The position numbers were made by a program, and so were the translations under genes. A stretch of DNA of 47,377 bases from Methylococcaceae bacterium. GTDB taxonomy: Bacteria > Pseudomonadota > Gammaproteobacteria > Methylococcales > Methylococcaceae. This document shows positions 1 through 14,389 of the stretch, piece by piece. Numbering within the stretch: the first letter of the stretch is position 1; each line of letters begins with the position of its first letter. Below the pieces are notes generated by a model, which was not told the DNA's origin, made no database searches, and worked only from the letters and a program-made list of their open reading frames with translations. The stretch spans positions 1-47,377 of the forward strand of contig CADDZF010000006.1 in NCBI GenBank assembly GCA_902812445.1. The letters are read 5' to 3'.

Positions 1-245
1 AAGAGGAAGGGGGGCGCCATACGCCTTTTTTCAACGGCTATCGACCGCAGTTTTACTTCCGCACCACCGATGTGACCGGCTCGGTTGAACTGCCGGCCGG
101 GGTGGAGATGGTGATGCCGGGGGACAATATCAAGATCAACGTCAAGCTGATCGCGCCGATCGCCATGGAGGAAGGCCTGCGCTTCGCCGTGCGCGAGGGC
201 GGTCGCACCGTCGGGGCCGGCGTGGTCTCGAAGGTGATTGAGTAG
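1..245 (+). CDS. tuf: Elongation factor Tu, C-terminal part (partial, cut by window start)
   Basis: This is the last 80 codons of EF-Tu, the GTPase that delivers aminoacyl-tRNA to the ribosome. It reads in the frame beginning at base 3 and stops at TAG 243-245. The visible part is the C-terminal beta-barrel domain: [24 protein letters not shown] is followed by the [12 protein letters not shown] and [15 protein letters not shown] segments that are near-invariant in the family. The start lies outside the window. It sits directly upstream of tRNA-Trp and secE, the usual place of one tuf copy in proteobacteria. Identification is very secure; whether it is the tufA or the tufB copy cannot be decided from this fragment. 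Confidence 0.97.
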   Translation, partial: EEGGRHTPFFNGYRPQFYFRTTDVTGSVELPAGVEMVMPGDNIKINVKLIAPIAMEEGLRFAVREGGRTVGAGVVSKVIE

Positions 246-319
246 ACGAGGGCGTCTTAAGGCATTTATCGGTTATTGTCCAGTTCCCATTTAGTGATTT
301 TAGAAATTTTAAAGAATAT

Positions 320-395
320 AGGTCAGTAGCTCAATTGGTAGAGCAGCGGTCTCCAAAACCGCAGGTTGGGGGTTCGAGCCCCTCCTGGCCTGCCA
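320..395 (+). tRNA. trpT: tRNA-Trp (anticodon CCA)
   Basis: A complete 76-nt cloverleaf. The 7-bp acceptor stem AGGTCAG/CTGGCCT contains one T-G wobble. The D arm has AGCTCAATTGGTAGAGC, the anticodon arm reads GCGGT-CTCCAAA-ACCGC with anticodon CCA, the T loop is GTTCGAG, and the 3' CCA is encoded. The tuf-tRNA-Trp-secE order is common in proteobacteria. No clear intrinsic terminator is seen between it and secE. Confidence 0.97.
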
Positions 396-454
396 CTATA
401 TACTCTCGTCTTCCGCATTATCCGGTACTGCTTCCCCCGTTATTGAGAAAATAA

Positions 455-832
455 ATGGCTATACAGGTAGAATCAACTTCAACCGTTTTAGATACAGTAA
501 AATTGATATTGGCGGTTTTGCTTATAGTCTTGGGAATTGCTGGCTTCTACTATTTTGCCAATTACGCTTTGCTCTATCGCGCGCTCAGTATGGTAGGCAT
601 TAGCGCGCTCGCATTAGCGATGGTATTAACGACCAACGTAGGGCACGAGCTGATGGGGTTCGTGAAAGAAACACGAGTTGAAGTGCGAAAAATGTACTGG
701 CCAAGCAAGCAAGAGACCATGCAGGCCACATTGGTCGTGATCGCTCTGGTTTTTATTGTCGGCATAATCCTGTGGATACTCGATACGGCTTTACTTTGGG
801 GTATCCGTAGCTTGACCGGGCAAGGCGGTTAA
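455..832 (+). CDS. secE: Preprotein translocase subunit SecE
   Basis: SecE is the small membrane subunit that clamps SecY in the SecYEG protein-conducting channel of the inner membrane. The 125-residue product has the long proteobacterial form with three membrane segments: about residues 15-33, 38-60 and 90-112. The conserved cytoplasmic amphipathic helix and hinge [20 protein letters not shown] lie just before the third helix. The start is ATG 455; the upstream GAGAA is a weak ribosome site. nusG starts six bases after the stop, so the two genes are almost certainly co-transcribed. This is the conserved secE-nusG pair. Confidence 0.97.
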   Translation: MAIQVESTSTVLDTVKLILAVLLIVLGIAGFYYFANYALLYRALSMVGISALALAMVLTTNVGHELMGFVKETRVEVRKMYWPSKQETMQATLVVIALVFIVGIILWILDTALLWGIRSLTGQGG

Positions 833-837
833 AAACT

Positions 838-1371
838 ATGGCACTTCGCTGGTATGTCATTCACGCATATTCGAACTACGAAAACCAAGTAAAGCGCTCT
901 TTGGAAGAAAGAATCAAGCGTGCGGGCTTGGAGCGCTATTTTGGAAAAATCTTAGTGCCGACGGAAGAGGTTATTGAGATGCGAATGGGCCAGCAGCGGA
1001 AAAGCGATCGTAAGTTTTTCCCCGGATACGTTCTCGTGCAGATGGAACTCAACGAGGAGACATGGCATTTAGTTAAGGACGTGCCCAAGGTGATGGGTTT
1101 CATCGGCGGAACTTCTGACAAGCCGGCACCGATTTCCGATAAAGAAGCGGAAGCTATATTGAGCCGAGTAGAGGAGGGAATCAATAAACCCAAGCCAAAA
1201 ATATTGTTTCAGGTCGGCGAGGTAGTACGAATAATTGATGGGCCTTTTAAAGACTTCAATGGAGTCGTGGAAGAAGTCAATTATGAAAAAAGTAAACTGA
1301 GAGTATTAGTCCTAATATTCGGCCGTTCCACGCCAGTCGAATTAGGCTTCGGACAAGTTGAAAAGGCTTGA
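838..1371 (+). CDS. nusG: Transcription termination/antitermination factor NusG
   Basis: NusG binds the clamp of RNA polymerase, suppresses pausing, and links the polymerase to Rho or to ribosomal protein S10. The 177-residue protein has the usual length. The N-terminal NGN domain opens with [23 protein letters not shown] and contains the [11 protein letters not shown] strand. A C-terminal KOW domain at about residues 125-175 contains [22 protein letters not shown]. The gene sits between secE and the L11-L1 genes in the standard order. The 112 bases before rplK contain no obvious terminator, so readthrough is likely. Confidence 0.97.
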   Translation: MALRWYVIHAYSNYENQVKRSLEERIKRAGLERYFGKILVPTEEVIEMRMGQQRKSDRKFFPGYVLVQMELNEETWHLVKDVPKVMGFIGGTSDKPAPISDKEAEAILSRVEEGINKPKPKILFQVGEVVRIIDGPFKDFNGVVEEVNYEKSKLRVLVLIFGRSTPVELGFGQVEKA

Positions 1372-1483
1372 GAATATTGAGACCCTAAAAGATTCAAGTT
1401 GTGTCCTTGGATGAATGGTCGAACAATGAGTTGGAAAATCTAGAAAATCTAAGCGGCAGAGCGAGAAACCAGCGGAGTAAAAG

Positions 1484-1915
1484 GTGGCAAAAAAAATACA
1501 GGCGTATATAAAACTACAAGTAAAGGCGGGCGAAGCAAACCCGAGTCCTCCGGTCGGTCCCGCACTCGGCCAGCGTGGCGTTAACATTATGGAGTTTTGT
1601 AAAACGTTTAATGCCCATACACAAAATATCGAGAAGGGCTTGCCCATACCGGTGGTAATTACGGTCTACAGCGATCGCAGCTTTACATTTGTTACCAAAA
1701 CGCCTCCTGCCACTGTGTTGATAAAAAAAGCTATCGGTCTCGCAAAAGGGAGTAGTACTCCAAATACCAATAAGGTGGGCAAAATCAGTCGGGAAGAGTT
1801 GCAAGAAATAGCCAGCGCTAAAATGCCTGATCTTACTGCAGCGAATATGGATGCCGCTGTGCGCACCATTGCCGGCAGTGCGAGGAGCATGGGCCTAGAT
1901 GTTGAAGGAGTATGA
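1484..1915 (+). CDS. rplK: 50S ribosomal protein L11
   Basis: L11 forms the GTPase-associated centre of the large subunit together with 23S rRNA and is needed for stringent-response activation of RelA. The product is 143 residues. The N-terminal domain includes [33 protein letters not shown], where the Pro-rich linker region of the family is seen. The C-terminal rRNA-binding domain includes [15 protein letters not shown] 1484 is chosen as start because GGAG lies about seven bases upstream and gives the usual MAKK start. The rplA start follows the stop by one base, so the two are translationally coupled; in known systems L1 represses this pair by binding the mRNA. Confidence 0.97.
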   Translation: MAKKIQAYIKLQVKAGEANPSPPVGPALGQRGVNIMEFCKTFNAHTQNIEKGLPIPVVITVYSDRSFTFVTKTPPATVLIKKAIGLAKGSSTPNTNKVGKISREELQEIASAKMPDLTAANMDAAVRTIAGSARSMGLDVEGV

Positions 1916-1916
1916 C

Positions 1917-2612
1917 GTGGCAAAGCTTGCAAAGCGAACGCGTTCAATCCGCGAAAAAATCGAGAAGGGTAAGCTTTACTCTGTGGAAGAGGCTCTCGCC
2001 TTACTAAAGGAATTATCGACCGTTAAATTTGTTGAATCGGTCGATGCGAGCATCAATCTAGGTGTTGACCCGAGGAAATCGGATCAGGCCGTCCGCGGCT
2101 CCACCATTTTACCGAATGGTACGGGAAAAGCGGTTCGTGTCGCCGTGTTTGCTCAAGGCGCTAACGCCGATGCAGCAAAGGATGCAGGAGCTGATATTGT
2201 CGGCATGGAGGATTTGGCGGCAAAAATACGGGCGGGCGAGATAAACTTTGATGTCGTGATCGCATCCCCTGATGCGATGAGAGTGGTAGGGCAGCTAGGC
2301 CAAATTCTCGGTCCGAAAGGGCTCATGCCGAACCCCAAAGTAGGCACGGTAACCCCTGATGTAGCGACGGCCGTTAGAAACGCCAAGGCCGGCCAGGTGC
2401 GCTATAGAACAGATAAAAAAGGCATAATTCATTGCACGATTGGCAAGGTGAATTTCGAGCTGGACGCACTAAGAGAAAATCTGGATACATTGTTGTCAGA
2501 TCTCAAAAAAGCCAAACCGGCAACGTCGAAAGGGATCTATATGAAGAAAATTACGATTTCTACGACGATGGGACCTGGTATGAGCATAGATCAAGCGAGT
2601 TTAGCCGGTTAA
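1917..2612 (+). CDS. rplA: 50S ribosomal protein L1
   Basis: L1 forms the mobile L1 stalk that handles exiting tRNA, and it autoregulates the L11-L1 operon. The longest frame opens at 1899, but GTG 1917 is the better start. It gives the canonical start [11 protein letters not shown] and a 231-residue product, and it sits six bases after a perfect AAGGAG at 1905-1910, inside the end of rplK. Domain I and II motifs are present: [32 protein letters not shown] and [11 protein letters not shown]. It is followed by the structured leader of rplJL. Confidence 0.96.
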   Translation: MAKLAKRTRSIREKIEKGKLYSVEEALALLKELSTVKFVESVDASINLGVDPRKSDQAVRGSTILPNGTGKAVRVAVFAQGANADAAKDAGADIVGMEDLAAKIRAGEINFDVVIASPDAMRVVGQLGQILGPKGLMPNPKVGTVTPDVATAVRNAKAGQVRYRTDKKGIIHCTIGKVNFELDALRENLDTLLSDLKKAKPATSKGIYMKKITISTTMGPGMSIDQASLAG

Positions 2613-2639
2613 AAAGGTAAGGGCTTTGGGTTATCGGTC

Positions 2640-2826
2640 ATCGCCGTTAACCGTCAAAGACCGCAGGCGCATCTCGATGCTTAATGAACCAGCCTGCGTA
2701 GACGGTATGCTGGAGCTAGTGGCACTAGCGAAGGGAGCCGTGAAATCGCACTTTTCGTTAAGGTGCATTGGTTAGGCTCTGAATGGTTCCCAAGCTGTTC
2801 AGATTTTATATGAGGTATTCGTTAAA
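2640..2826 (+). promoter_or_regulatory. Structured 5' leader of rplJL (L10-type autoregulatory leader)
   Basis: The 214 bases between rplA and rplJ can fold extensively. CGCAGGC 2662-2668 pairs perfectly with GCCTGCG 2692-2698 and encloses a small GCAT/ATGC hairpin. A second element, GCTAGTG 2715-2721, is mirrored around one base by CACTAGC 2723-2729. In proteobacteria this interval carries the kink-turn leader bound by the L10(L12)4 complex to repress rplJL translation. The match to that family rests on position and fold, not on an alignment. Confidence 0.65.
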
Positions 2827-3354
2827 GTGGCGCTAAATTCTGCTGACAAAAGAGCTATTGTCTCCGAGCTTGCTGCTATTGCTGCGACCGCGCATGCCGC
2901 AGTTGCGGCGGAATATCGTGGCTTAACCGTCGCTGAACTGACTGAACTTAGAAAAACTGCGCGAGAGGCCGGGGTTTATCTACGAGTGACTAAGAATACA
3001 CTCGCGCGAAAAGCCATCGAAGGCACCCATTTTAGCTGCATGCATAGCGGGCTAGTGGGGCCTTTAATATTGGCGTTTTCAGTAGAAGACCCAAGCTCAG
3101 CAGCGCGTGTTGTCCGAGATTTCAGTAAGGCACACGACAGGCTGGTCGTTAGATTGGTCACAGTTGGCGGCAAGCTTTATGGCGCATCGGAAATCGAGCG
3201 GCTATCGCAGCTTCCTGATCGACCACGGGCATTAAGCCTGCTAATGGGGGTAATGAAGGCGCCGATCGAGAAATTGGTCCGGACGTTAGCAGAACCCCAC
3301 GCGAAGCTCGTGCGCACGGTTGCAGCGGTGCGTGATCAGAAACAGGCAGCATAG
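2827..3354 (+). CDS. rplJ: 50S ribosomal protein L10
   Basis: L10 anchors the L7/L12 dimers that form the flexible ribosomal stalk and represses its own mRNA. The product is 175 residues, slightly longer than the 165 of E. coli. The N-terminal rRNA-binding part contains [32 protein letters not shown]. The C-terminal helix that carries the L12 dimers follows about residue 135. GTG 2827 is the start, with TGAGGT ten bases upstream. It lies behind the structured leader and 41 bases before rplL, in the usual pair. Confidence 0.96.
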   Translation: MALNSADKRAIVSELAAIAATAHAAVAAEYRGLTVAELTELRKTAREAGVYLRVTKNTLARKAIEGTHFSCMHSGLVGPLILAFSVEDPSSAARVVRDFSKAHDRLVVRLVTVGGKLYGASEIERLSQLPDRPRALSLLMGVMKAPIEKLVRTLAEPHAKLVRTVAAVRDQKQAA

Positions 3355-3395
3355 TTAAGTTATTTAACTTAATAGATGATTATTGGAGTGAGTTA

Positions 3396-3773
3396 ATGGC
3401 TGTATCAAAAGAAGATATATTGGAAACTATTTCTAATATGACGGTCATGGAAGTGGTAGAGTTGATCTCGGCGATGGAGGAAAGGTTTGGTGTGACTGCG
3501 GCCGCCGCAGTGGCCGCAGCACCCGCTGCAGCGGCAGGCCCGGCGCCCGTCGTTGAGGAGCAAACGGAATTCGATGTTGTGATGACAAGCTTCGGAGCTA
3601 ATAAAGTTAATGTGATTAAAGTCGTCCGTGCCCTTACAAATCTAGGCTTGAAGGAAGCAAAGGATCTAGTCGAAGGCGTTCCATCGACCGTCAAAGAAGG
3701 CGTGAGCAAACAGGAGGCGGAAACTGTCAAGAAACAGCTGGAAGAAGCAGGAGCTTCGGTGGAAATAAAATAG
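3396..3773 (+). CDS. rplL: 50S ribosomal protein L7/L12
   Basis: L7/L12 is the multi-copy stalk protein that recruits and stimulates translational GTPases. The product is 125 residues. An N-terminal dimerisation helix pair spans about 1-32. A very Ala/Pro-rich hinge follows at about 33-52. The globular C-terminal domain contains [21 protein letters not shown] and [13 protein letters not shown], the helix surface that contacts elongation factors. A ribosome site TGGAGTGAG precedes ATG 3396. An attenuator-like hairpin follows before rpoB, as expected for differential expression of ribosomal protein and polymerase genes. Confidence 0.97.
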   Translation: MAVSKEDILETISNMTVMEVVELISAMEERFGVTAAAAVAAAPAAAAGPAPVVEEQTEFDVVMTSFGANKVNVIKVVRALTNLGLKEAKDLVEGVPSTVKEGVSKQEAETVKKQLEEAGASVEIK

Positions 3774-3814
3774 CCCATTGCGACCCGAATCGCCCAGCCG
3801 TAATGTGAATATGA

Positions 3815-3842
3815 GGCTGACAGCTTTTAGCTGTCGGCCTTT
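3815..3842 (+). terminator. rplL-rpoB intergenic attenuator hairpin
   Basis: GGCTGACAGC 3815-3824 pairs over 10 bp (one T-G) with GCTGTCGGCC 3830-3839 around the loop TTTTA and is followed by only three T. The stem is strong but the T-tract is poor. This suits a partial terminator or processing site that lowers rpoBC expression relative to rplJL, as known for this junction in enterics. Confidence 0.65.
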
Positions 3843-4013
3843 GGGCGCTTTCGAACGGCACACTAGGTTGCTTTAAGGATCGTTAATGTATCCGCTAAGG
3901 AGAGTTTCTGGATCCGGTTTATTTAATACCATTAACTGCGCTGTTTTTCAAACTTTCAGATTTATCCGCTCACCAAGACAGTCAACTCAAAGAATTTAAG
4001 GTAAGAAACCGTT

Positions 4014-8092
<4,079 letters not shown>

Positions 8093-8155
8093 GGTGTCGC
8101 TTGCTAGGTGTTATGCAGGTCTTTTTAGCCTGAACGTCGAGTTGGAGGTAAGCTT

Positions 8156-11100
8156 TTGAAAGACTTAATCAACTTTTTAAAACGCCAAGGCCATGTTGAA
8201 GAGTTTGACGCCATGCGCATCGGACTGGCGTCACCCGACATGATTCGTTCGTGGTCTTATGGGGAGGTCAAAAAGCCTGAAACGATCAACTATCGGACAT
8301 TCAAGCCGGAACGTGATGGTTTGTTTTGCGCCAAGATATTTGGGCCGGTGAGCGACTATGAGTGCTTGTGTGGAAAATATAAGCGTTTGAAGCATCGGGG
8401 CGTTATCTGCGAAAAGTGTGGCGTGGAAGTCACGCTCTCGAAAGTGCGCCGAGAGCGTATGGGTCATATTGAACTGGCAAGTCCTGTCGCGCACATCTGG
8501 TTCTTGAAATCGTTGCCGTCGCGCATCGCGTTGCTACTCGATATGACGCTGCGCGAGATAGAACGCGTGCTGTATTTTGAATCCTATGTCGTTATCGATC
8601 CAGGCATGACTTCGTTCACACGCGGACAATTGATGAGCGAAGAAGAGTTCCAAACTGCCATACAGCAATACGGGGATGAGGTTGTCGCTAAAATGGGAGC
8701 CGAAGCCATCCGCGAATTGTTGAAAACCATGGATTTAAGCGCGGAGGTCAGCCGGCTGCGAGAAGAGATGGCTGCGACGAATTCGGAAACCAAAATCAGG
8801 AAGCATACCAAACGCCTCAAAGCCATCGAATCGCTGTTGAACTCTAACAATCGCCCCGAATGGATGGTTTTAACGGTGTTGCCGGTGCTGCCGCCCGAGT
8901 TACGTCCATTGGTTCCACTAGATGGCGGCCGGTTCGCCACGTCGGACCTTAACGATCTTTATCGCCGAGTCATCAATCGCAACAACCGGCTCAAGCGACT
9001 ATTGGATCTCAGCGCCCCTGACATCATCGTCCGCAATGAAAAGCGAATGCTGCAAGAATCGGTTGATGCCTTGCTCGACAACGGCCGTCGCGGTCGGGCG
9101 ATTACAGGCTCGAACAAGAGACCCTTGAAGTCACTGGCCGACATGATAAAGGGCAAGCAAGGCCGTTTCCGGCAAAACTTGCTCGGAAAACGGGTGGATT
9201 ACTCTGGTCGCTCGGTTATCGTCGTGGGACCGACGCTGAGATTGCATCAATGCGGTTTGCCAAAAAAGATGGCGCTGGAATTGTTCAAGCCATTTATTTT
9301 CAGCAAGCTGCAATTCAGAGGGGAGGCGATGACGATCAAGGCCGCCAAGAAAACGGTCGAGCGGGAAAGTCCCGAAGTTTGGGATATCTTGGACGAAGTC
9401 ATTCGCGAACACCCCGTACTGCTGAACCGAGCGCCGACCTTGCATCGCCTGGGCATTCAAGCGTTTGAACCCATTTTGATCGAAGGCAAGGCTATCCAGC
9501 TACACCCCTTGGTTTGTACCGCCTTTAACGCCGACTTTGATGGTGATCAGATGGCGGTTCACGTGCCGCTTTCAATAGAGGCGCAGCTTGAAGCGCGCAC
9601 GCTGATGATGGCCACCAATAATATCCTTTCGCCTGCTAATGGAGAACCTATCATCAACCCCACACAGGATGTGGTGTTAGGGCTGTACTACATGAGCCGC
9701 GAAAAGATCGGCGCCATGGGAGAGGACATGATCTTCACGGATGTGGATGAACTCATCCGCGCCTATCAAAGCAGGGTGATCGATCTCCATGCAAAGGTAC
9801 AAGTGCGCATCAAAGAATGTTTGCTCGATGAAGATGGCCAAAAAACGACACGGATGCGACGCGTAAAAACCACCGTGGGTCGCGCCATCATCTGGCCCAT
9901 TATTCCGGAAGGTTTATCTTTCGATCTGATCAATCAGGATATGACCAAGAAAGTCATACTAAAACTGATTAACATCTGTTATCGGACCTTAGGAATCAAA
10001 GCAACTGTCGTATTTGCCGATCAGTTGATGTATATGGGTTTTGCTTATGCGACTCGCGCGGGTGTCTCGTTTGGCGTTGAGGACATGGCGGTGCCAGAAA
10101 AAAAAGCCAGCATCATCGCGACGGCAGAGCAAGAGGTAAAAGAAATCCAGAGCCAATATGCGTCCGGTCTGGTTACCGATGGTGAACGATACAATAAAGT
10201 CGTCGATATTTGGTCCCATGCCAACGATCAAGTGGCGAAAGTCATGATGGAACGCCTGGGAAATGAAGAGGCCATCAGCCCGAGCGGCGGTCGATTTATC
10301 CAGAAATCGTTCAATTCCATCTATATGATGGCGGATTCCGGCGCGCGCGGCTCGGCGGCCCAAATCAGGCAATTAGCCGGCATGCGCGGCCTCATGGCAA
10401 AGCCGGATGGCTCTATCATCGAAACACCCATTACAGCAAATTTCCGTGAAGGACTCGATGTTCTGCAGTATTTCATATCGACCCACGGCGCCCGCAAAGG
10501 CTTGGCGGATACCGCGCTCAAGACGGCCAATTCAGGCTATTTGACCCGGCGGCTGGTCGATGTAGCGCAGGATCTCGTCATAACCGAGCACGACTGCGGT
10601 ACGAGCGATGGCCTCTTGATGTCGCCGTTGATTGAAGGCGGCGATGTCGTTGAGCCTTTGGCAGAGCGGGTGCTGGGAAGAGTAGTGGCGGAAAATATTG
10701 CCGATCCGGCAACGGAGCAAGTCATTATTGCGGCAGGAACCCTGCTGGACGAGTACTGGGTCGGCATGCTGGAGGATATCGGCATAGATAATATCCGCGT
10801 ACGCTCTGTCATTACCTGCAAAACGCGCTATGGCGTATGCGCCTCATGTTACGGCCGCGATTTAGGCCGAGGCCATAAAGTGAATATTGGCGAGGCGATT
10901 GGTGTCATAGCCGCCCAGTCGATCGGCGAGCCGGGGACCCAGTTGACGATGCGCACGTTCCATATCGGCGGTGCGGCGTCAAGATCTGCAGCGATCAGCA
11001 ATGTTGAAGTTAAATCAACTGGCACCATTAAGTTAAACAACTTGAAGACCGTGATGAACAAGGACGGTCATTTGGTTGCAGTTTCAAGATCAGGTGAGAT

Positions 11101-12361
11101 TAGTGTCATCGATGAGCACGGCAGGGAGCGTGAACGATATAAAATTCCTTACGGCGCGGTTCTATCGCTTCAAGACGGCAGCATGGTGAGGGCCGGCCAA
11201 ATGGTCGTTAACTGGGATCCGCATACCCACCCGGTTATCACTGAAGTGAAAGGACAAGTACAGCTCGTTGATTTCATCAGCGGTATAACGGTTCGCGAGC
11301 AATCCGATGAGATAACCGGCTTAAGTTCGATGGTCATCATCGATCCGAAGCAGAGAGGGAGCTCTGGCAAAGAGCTGCGGCCTATGGTCAAGCTGTTGGA
11401 TGAGGAAGGGAACGACATCAAGATTCCCGGCACTGAAATTGCCGCGCAATATTTTCTTCCGGCCGGCGCCATAGTGAGCGTCTATGACGGTGCCAGGGTA
11501 GACGTCGGTGACGTATTGGCTAGGATTCCCCAGGAATCCACCAAGACGAGAGATATAACGGGTGGTTTGCCGCGTGTTGCCGACCTTTTCGAAGCCAGGA
11601 AAACCAAGGACCCGGCTATTCTTGCGGAGGCCACCGGAACGGTGAGCTTTGGCAAGGAAACCAAAGGTAAACGCAGGATAATCATCACCGAAGTGAGCGG
11701 TGAGCAATATGAGACGATGATTCCCAAGTGGCGCCATGTAACGGTGTTCGAGGGTGAACACGTAGAGCAAGGTGAAACCATCGCTGAGGGTGAACTTACG
11801 CCACATGACATACTGCGGCTAAGAGGCGTTGCCGAATTAGCGTCTTATCTTATCAAGGAAATACAAGACGTTTACCGCCTGCAGGGCGTGAAAATCAATG
11901 ACAAACATATTGAAGTCATTATTCGGCAAATGCTGCGCAAAGTAGAAATAACTGCGCCCGGCGACACGAGCTTCATTACGGGAGAACAGGTAGATAAGGC
12001 GCGTGTATTGGACGAGAACGAGAAGTTGGAGGCGGAGGGCAAGATTGCCGCGTGTTATGAGGCGGTGCTGCTGGGCATTACTAAGGCTTCGCTCTCGACA
12101 GAATCATTCATTTCCGCCGCGAGTTTCCAGGAAACGACGAGAGTGCTCACGGAAGCCGCGATAAGAGGAATCAATGATAAGCTCCTGGGATTGAAGGAGA
12201 ATGTCATTGTGGGTCGACTCATTCCTGCAGGAACTGGATTGGCCTACCACAAAGAGCGGAAACTGAAGCAGCGCCTGATCGAGTCAGGCGAGAAGGACGC
12301 AGCAAAAACCATAGACGCCGGCGAAGTCGAAGAAGCGTTGAAACAAGCGCTCAACATGTAG
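8156..12361 (+). CDS. rpoC: RNA polymerase beta' subunit
   Basis: RpoC carries the catalytic Mg ligands of RNA polymerase. The product is an intact 1401-residue protein. The N-terminal zinc site is [20 protein letters not shown]. The catalytic loop is NADFDGDQM at about residue 460. The second zinc site uses the Cys of EHDCGTSDG plus [11 protein letters not shown]. The trigger-loop region is [20 protein letters not shown]. The start is TTG 8156, preceded by GGAGGT at 8144-8149, and gives the family start [11 protein letters not shown]. No frame damage is seen, which makes the single break in rpoB stand out. The gene ends the conserved block; transposon remnants follow. Confidence 0.97.
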   Translation: MKDLINFLKRQGHVEEFDAMRIGLASPDMIRSWSYGEVKKPETINYRTFKPERDGLFCAKIFGPVSDYECLCGKYKRLKHRGVICEKCGVEVTLSKVRRERMGHIELASPVAHIWFLKSLPSRIALLLDMTLREIERVLYFESYVVIDPGMTSFTRGQLMSEEEFQTAIQQYGDEVVAKMGAEAIRELLKTMDLSAEVSRLREEMAATNSETKIRKHTKRLKAIESLLNSNNRPEWMVLTVLPVLPPELRPLVPLDGGRFATSDLNDLYRRVINRNNRLKRLLDLSAPDIIVRNEKRMLQESVDALLDNGRRGRAITGSNKRPLKSLADMIKGKQGRFRQNLLGKRVDYSGRSVIVVGPTLRLHQCGLPKKMALELFKPFIFSKLQFRGEAMTIKAAKKTVERESPEVWDILDEVIREHPVLLNRAPTLHRLGIQAFEPILIEGKAIQLHPLVCTAFNADFDGDQMAVHVPLSIEAQLEARTLMMATNNILSPANGEPIINPTQDVVLGLYYMSREKIGAMGEDMIFTDVDELIRAYQSRVIDLHAKVQVRIKECLLDEDGQKTTRMRRVKTTVGRAIIWPIIPEGLSFDLINQDMTKKVILKLINICYRTLGIKATVVFADQLMYMGFAYATRAGVSFGVEDMAVPEKKASIIATAEQEVKEIQSQYASGLVTDGERYNKVVDIWSHANDQVAKVMMERLGNEEAISPSGGRFIQKSFNSIYMMADSGARGSAAQIRQLAGMRGLMAKPDGSIIETPITANFREGLDVLQYFISTHGARKGLADTALKTANSGYLTRRLVDVAQDLVITEHDCGTSDGLLMSPLIEGGDVVEPLAERVLGRVVAENIADPATEQVIIAAGTLLDEYWVGMLEDIGIDNIRVRSVITCKTRYGVCASCYGRDLGRGHKVNIGEAIGVIAAQSIGEPGTQLTMRTFHIGGAASRSAAISNVEVKSTGTIKLNNLKTVMNKDGHLVAVSRSGEISVIDEHGRERERYKIPYGAVLSLQDGSMVRAGQMVVNWDPHTHPVITEVKGQVQLVDFISGITVREQSDEITGLSSMVIIDPKQRGSSGKELRPMVKLLDEEGNDIKIPGTEIAAQYFLPAGAIVSVYDGARVDVGDVLARIPQESTKTRDITGGLPRVADLFEARKTKDPAILAEATGTVSFGKETKGKRRIIITEVSGEQYETMIPKWRHVTVFEGEHVEQGETIAEGELTPHDILRLRGVAELASYLIKEIQDVYRLQGVKINDKHIEVIIRQMLRKVEITAPGDTSFITGEQVDKARVLDENEKLEAEGKIAACYEAVLLGITKASLSTESFISAASFQETTRVLTEAAIRGINDKLLGLKENVIVGRLIPAGTGLAYHKERKLKQRLIESGEKDAAKTIDAGEVEEALKQALNM

Positions 12362-12449
12362 GATCAATCATCATGAGTCAGCGTGAGGAGTAGGGGCATT
12401 GACTGGCGTACTGGGTCAAACGGGCGCACCGGCGAGGAGTACGCGACGG

Positions 12450-12855
12450 CGGGTGACCGTCTCAGGACGTTGCCTTGGGGTGGATGTAGTAGCATCTACT
12501 CGGGGTGGGATCGCTGCCGGTAAGTTGGATGCGCAGAAGGAAACGGGCTTCGCGGCGCCGGACCTGTTGGAGTTTGCCGCGCCGCAGGCGGTAGATAAAG
12601 CCGGCGTTCTAATCATGGACCTTCACGCCGGCCAACCGCCAGCCGGACGGCGATTGGCTGCGCGCAGCGCCGATGTATATCAGCAGGTCTTCGCCGCGAG
12701 AACGGCATCGCCGAGAGCTGCTGCAGAAGTGCCCACAGCCGCTTGATCCGGCGCTGGCGCATCGCGCGTTCCTTGGCGATGCGAGCGTGACTCCGGGCAA
12801 AGACACTTGACCGAGCCTAAGACGCGCTTCAGTTTCTTGAACTCAAGATCGGATC
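12450..12855 (-). pseudogene. Decayed DDE transposase (IS4/IS1634-type) remnant
   Basis: Reading the minus strand across frames recovers pieces of one transposase in the right order. EFKKLKRVLGSVKCLCP comes first, then, after a frame change, SHARIAKERAMRQRRIKRLWALLQ. A further change gives GEDLLIYIGAARS, followed by a TAG and, in the same frame, YRLRRGKLQQVRRREARFLL-RIQLTGSDP. Before decay the last part resembles the RRREGRYLLRTNLTG.DP segment before the catalytic Glu in this group. At least two frameshifts and one stop are needed, and the catalytic end (YYIQLVEVE) is degraded. It is a dead insertion-sequence fragment just downstream of rpoC. The open frames on the plus strand here are antisense shadows. 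Confidence 0.6.
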
Positions 12856-12859
12856 GAGG

Positions 12860-13300
12860 CGATCGGCAATGAAGGGAGTAATAGAGTCCCTGGCGTTTAC
12901 AGTGGGAAAACGGACAACTATGACCCTAACAGCCAAATGCCCGACGGCAACACTCAAGCGGCCACGAAGCGGCTGGTTACTGGCGTCCCGCCACGGGATG
13001 CCGCCAGGAATTTTGCTTTGTCCGTTCACGCTATACCGCTGAATTTCAGCTTCGGTGCAGGCCGGGCACAGGCCGTTTTCCGAGAGGGCCCCCAGGCCAG
13101 TGAGAAGAGGCCGTTGGACTTGCGGTGAGTCATCACTTGCTTGCACTATGTCCGTATTCACTTGCCTGACAAGTTGAACCTGCCGCATGATTGTCTTCCC
13201 GTGGGACTGGCTTCGGTTCGAGGCAGATGGGTTGCCCGGCTCCGGCTATCCGCTCCGCCTTTGCGTGGCCCAGTGCAGTTGCCTGTTATGGATGAGGCGA
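12860..13300. other. Gene-poor spacer before the LysR gene
   Basis: Open frames of 60-119 codons exist on both strands (for example minus-strand 12829-13188), but none shows a recognisable domain, a good ribosome site or conserved motifs. Given the transposase remnant on its left, this is probably degraded DNA plus the promoter region of the regulator at 13305. Confidence 0.4.
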
Positions 13301-13304
13301 AGCC

Positions 13305-14243
13305 GTGTTTATTCGTCAACTCGACTATCTGGTAACGCTCGCCCGCGAGAAACACTTCGCCCGCGCGGCAGAGGCGTGCTGCGTGTCACAGCCCGCGCTT
13401 TCGGCGGCGATACGCCATCTGGAAGAGGAGCTGGGCATATCGATTGTCCAGCGGGGACAGCGATTCCAGGATTTCACGCCAGAGGGTGAACGCATTCTGG
13501 ATTGGGCGCGGCAAACGCTCGTTGCCTGGGAGGGCTTGCGTCAGGAGGCATCGATTGCACGCACTCACCTAACGGGTACCCTGCGACTTGGCGCCATCCC
13601 GACAGCGCTGCCCATTGTATCTCTATTAACTGGACCCTACCGCGCCGCCCATGCCGAGGTGCGCCAACGGGTACAATCCTTGAGCACGGAAGAGATCATG
13701 CGCGGACTGGACGACTTCGAGCTAGATCTTGGGCTCACCTATCTTGAAGATCAGCGCCTGGAAGGGTTTCGCATCCTGCCGCTGTATCGGGAGCGCTACG
13801 TATTGCTCGCCCGCGACGCCTCGTCCTTGCGCAATCGTAAGGCGATGAGCTGGGCGAATGCCGCCGAATTGCCGCTGTGCCTGTTAACGCCCGATATGCA
13901 AAACCGGCGCATTTTCGACGCCGCGTTTCGCAGGCTCCATGCGCAGCCGAGGGTGGCCGTGGAGACCAACTCGATCTTTGCGCTTTATTCTCACGTACGC
14001 TGCGCCGAGCTGTTCAGCATTGTGCCGCACAGCTTGCTGTGCCTGTTCGAGATGCGCGAGGAGCTGACGGTCATTCCTCTCACGCCTGAACTGAATCGCG
14101 CGATCGGCCTGATCGCGCTTGATCACGATCCGCCCTTGCACTTGGTCGCCGCCGCTTGGGAAATCATGCAGACGGTCGATTTGGAAGCGCGTTTCGACCG
14201 CCTGATAAGCGGCGATTATCAACCCATCCACGCAAACGAATAG
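13305..14243 (+). CDS. LysR-family transcriptional regulator, likely of the adjacent formate dehydrogenase gene
   Basis: The product is 312 residues, typical of LysR regulators. An N-terminal winged helix-turn-helix spans about residues 1-60 (FARAAEACCVSQPALSAAIRHLEEELG). A linker helix and a two-lobed periplasmic-binding-like effector domain span about 90-300 (GTLRLGAIPTALPIV, DDFELDLGLTYLED). GTG 13305 follows GATGAGG with suitable spacing. It lies 146 bases upstream of, and on the same strand as, an NAD-dependent formate dehydrogenase, so formate or C1-intermediate control of that gene is a reasonable inference. LysR genes are more often divergent from their targets, so autoregulated co-transcription is also possible. 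The effector cannot be read from sequence. Confidence 0.9.
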   Translation: MFIRQLDYLVTLAREKHFARAAEACCVSQPALSAAIRHLEEELGISIVQRGQRFQDFTPEGERILDWARQTLVAWEGLRQEASIARTHLTGTLRLGAIPTALPIVSLLTGPYRAAHAEVRQRVQSLSTEEIMRGLDDFELDLGLTYLEDQRLEGFRILPLYRERYVLLARDASSLRNRKAMSWANAAELPLCLLTPDMQNRRIFDAAFRRLHAQPRVAVETNSIFALYSHVRCAELFSIVPHSLLCLFEMREELTVIPLTPELNRAIGLIALDHDPPLHLVAAAWEIMQTVDLEARFDRLISGDYQPIHANE

Positions 14244-14389
14244 ACCCCCTTCACTCAACCGCCAATCTATCTCGCGCGGCGCATGGCTATCACCGTGCCC
14301 GCAGTAAGGAAGACGAGGCCAGCGCGAAACCGCCGGCCGCATCTTCCTCGACTCAACGCTATTTTATTGATCATCAATGGAGATAGACT

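Noticed and set aside
12399-12746. 115-codon plus-strand open frame after rpoC
   Set aside because: The minus strand of the same interval carries recognisable transposase fragments; the plus-strand protein has no motif.
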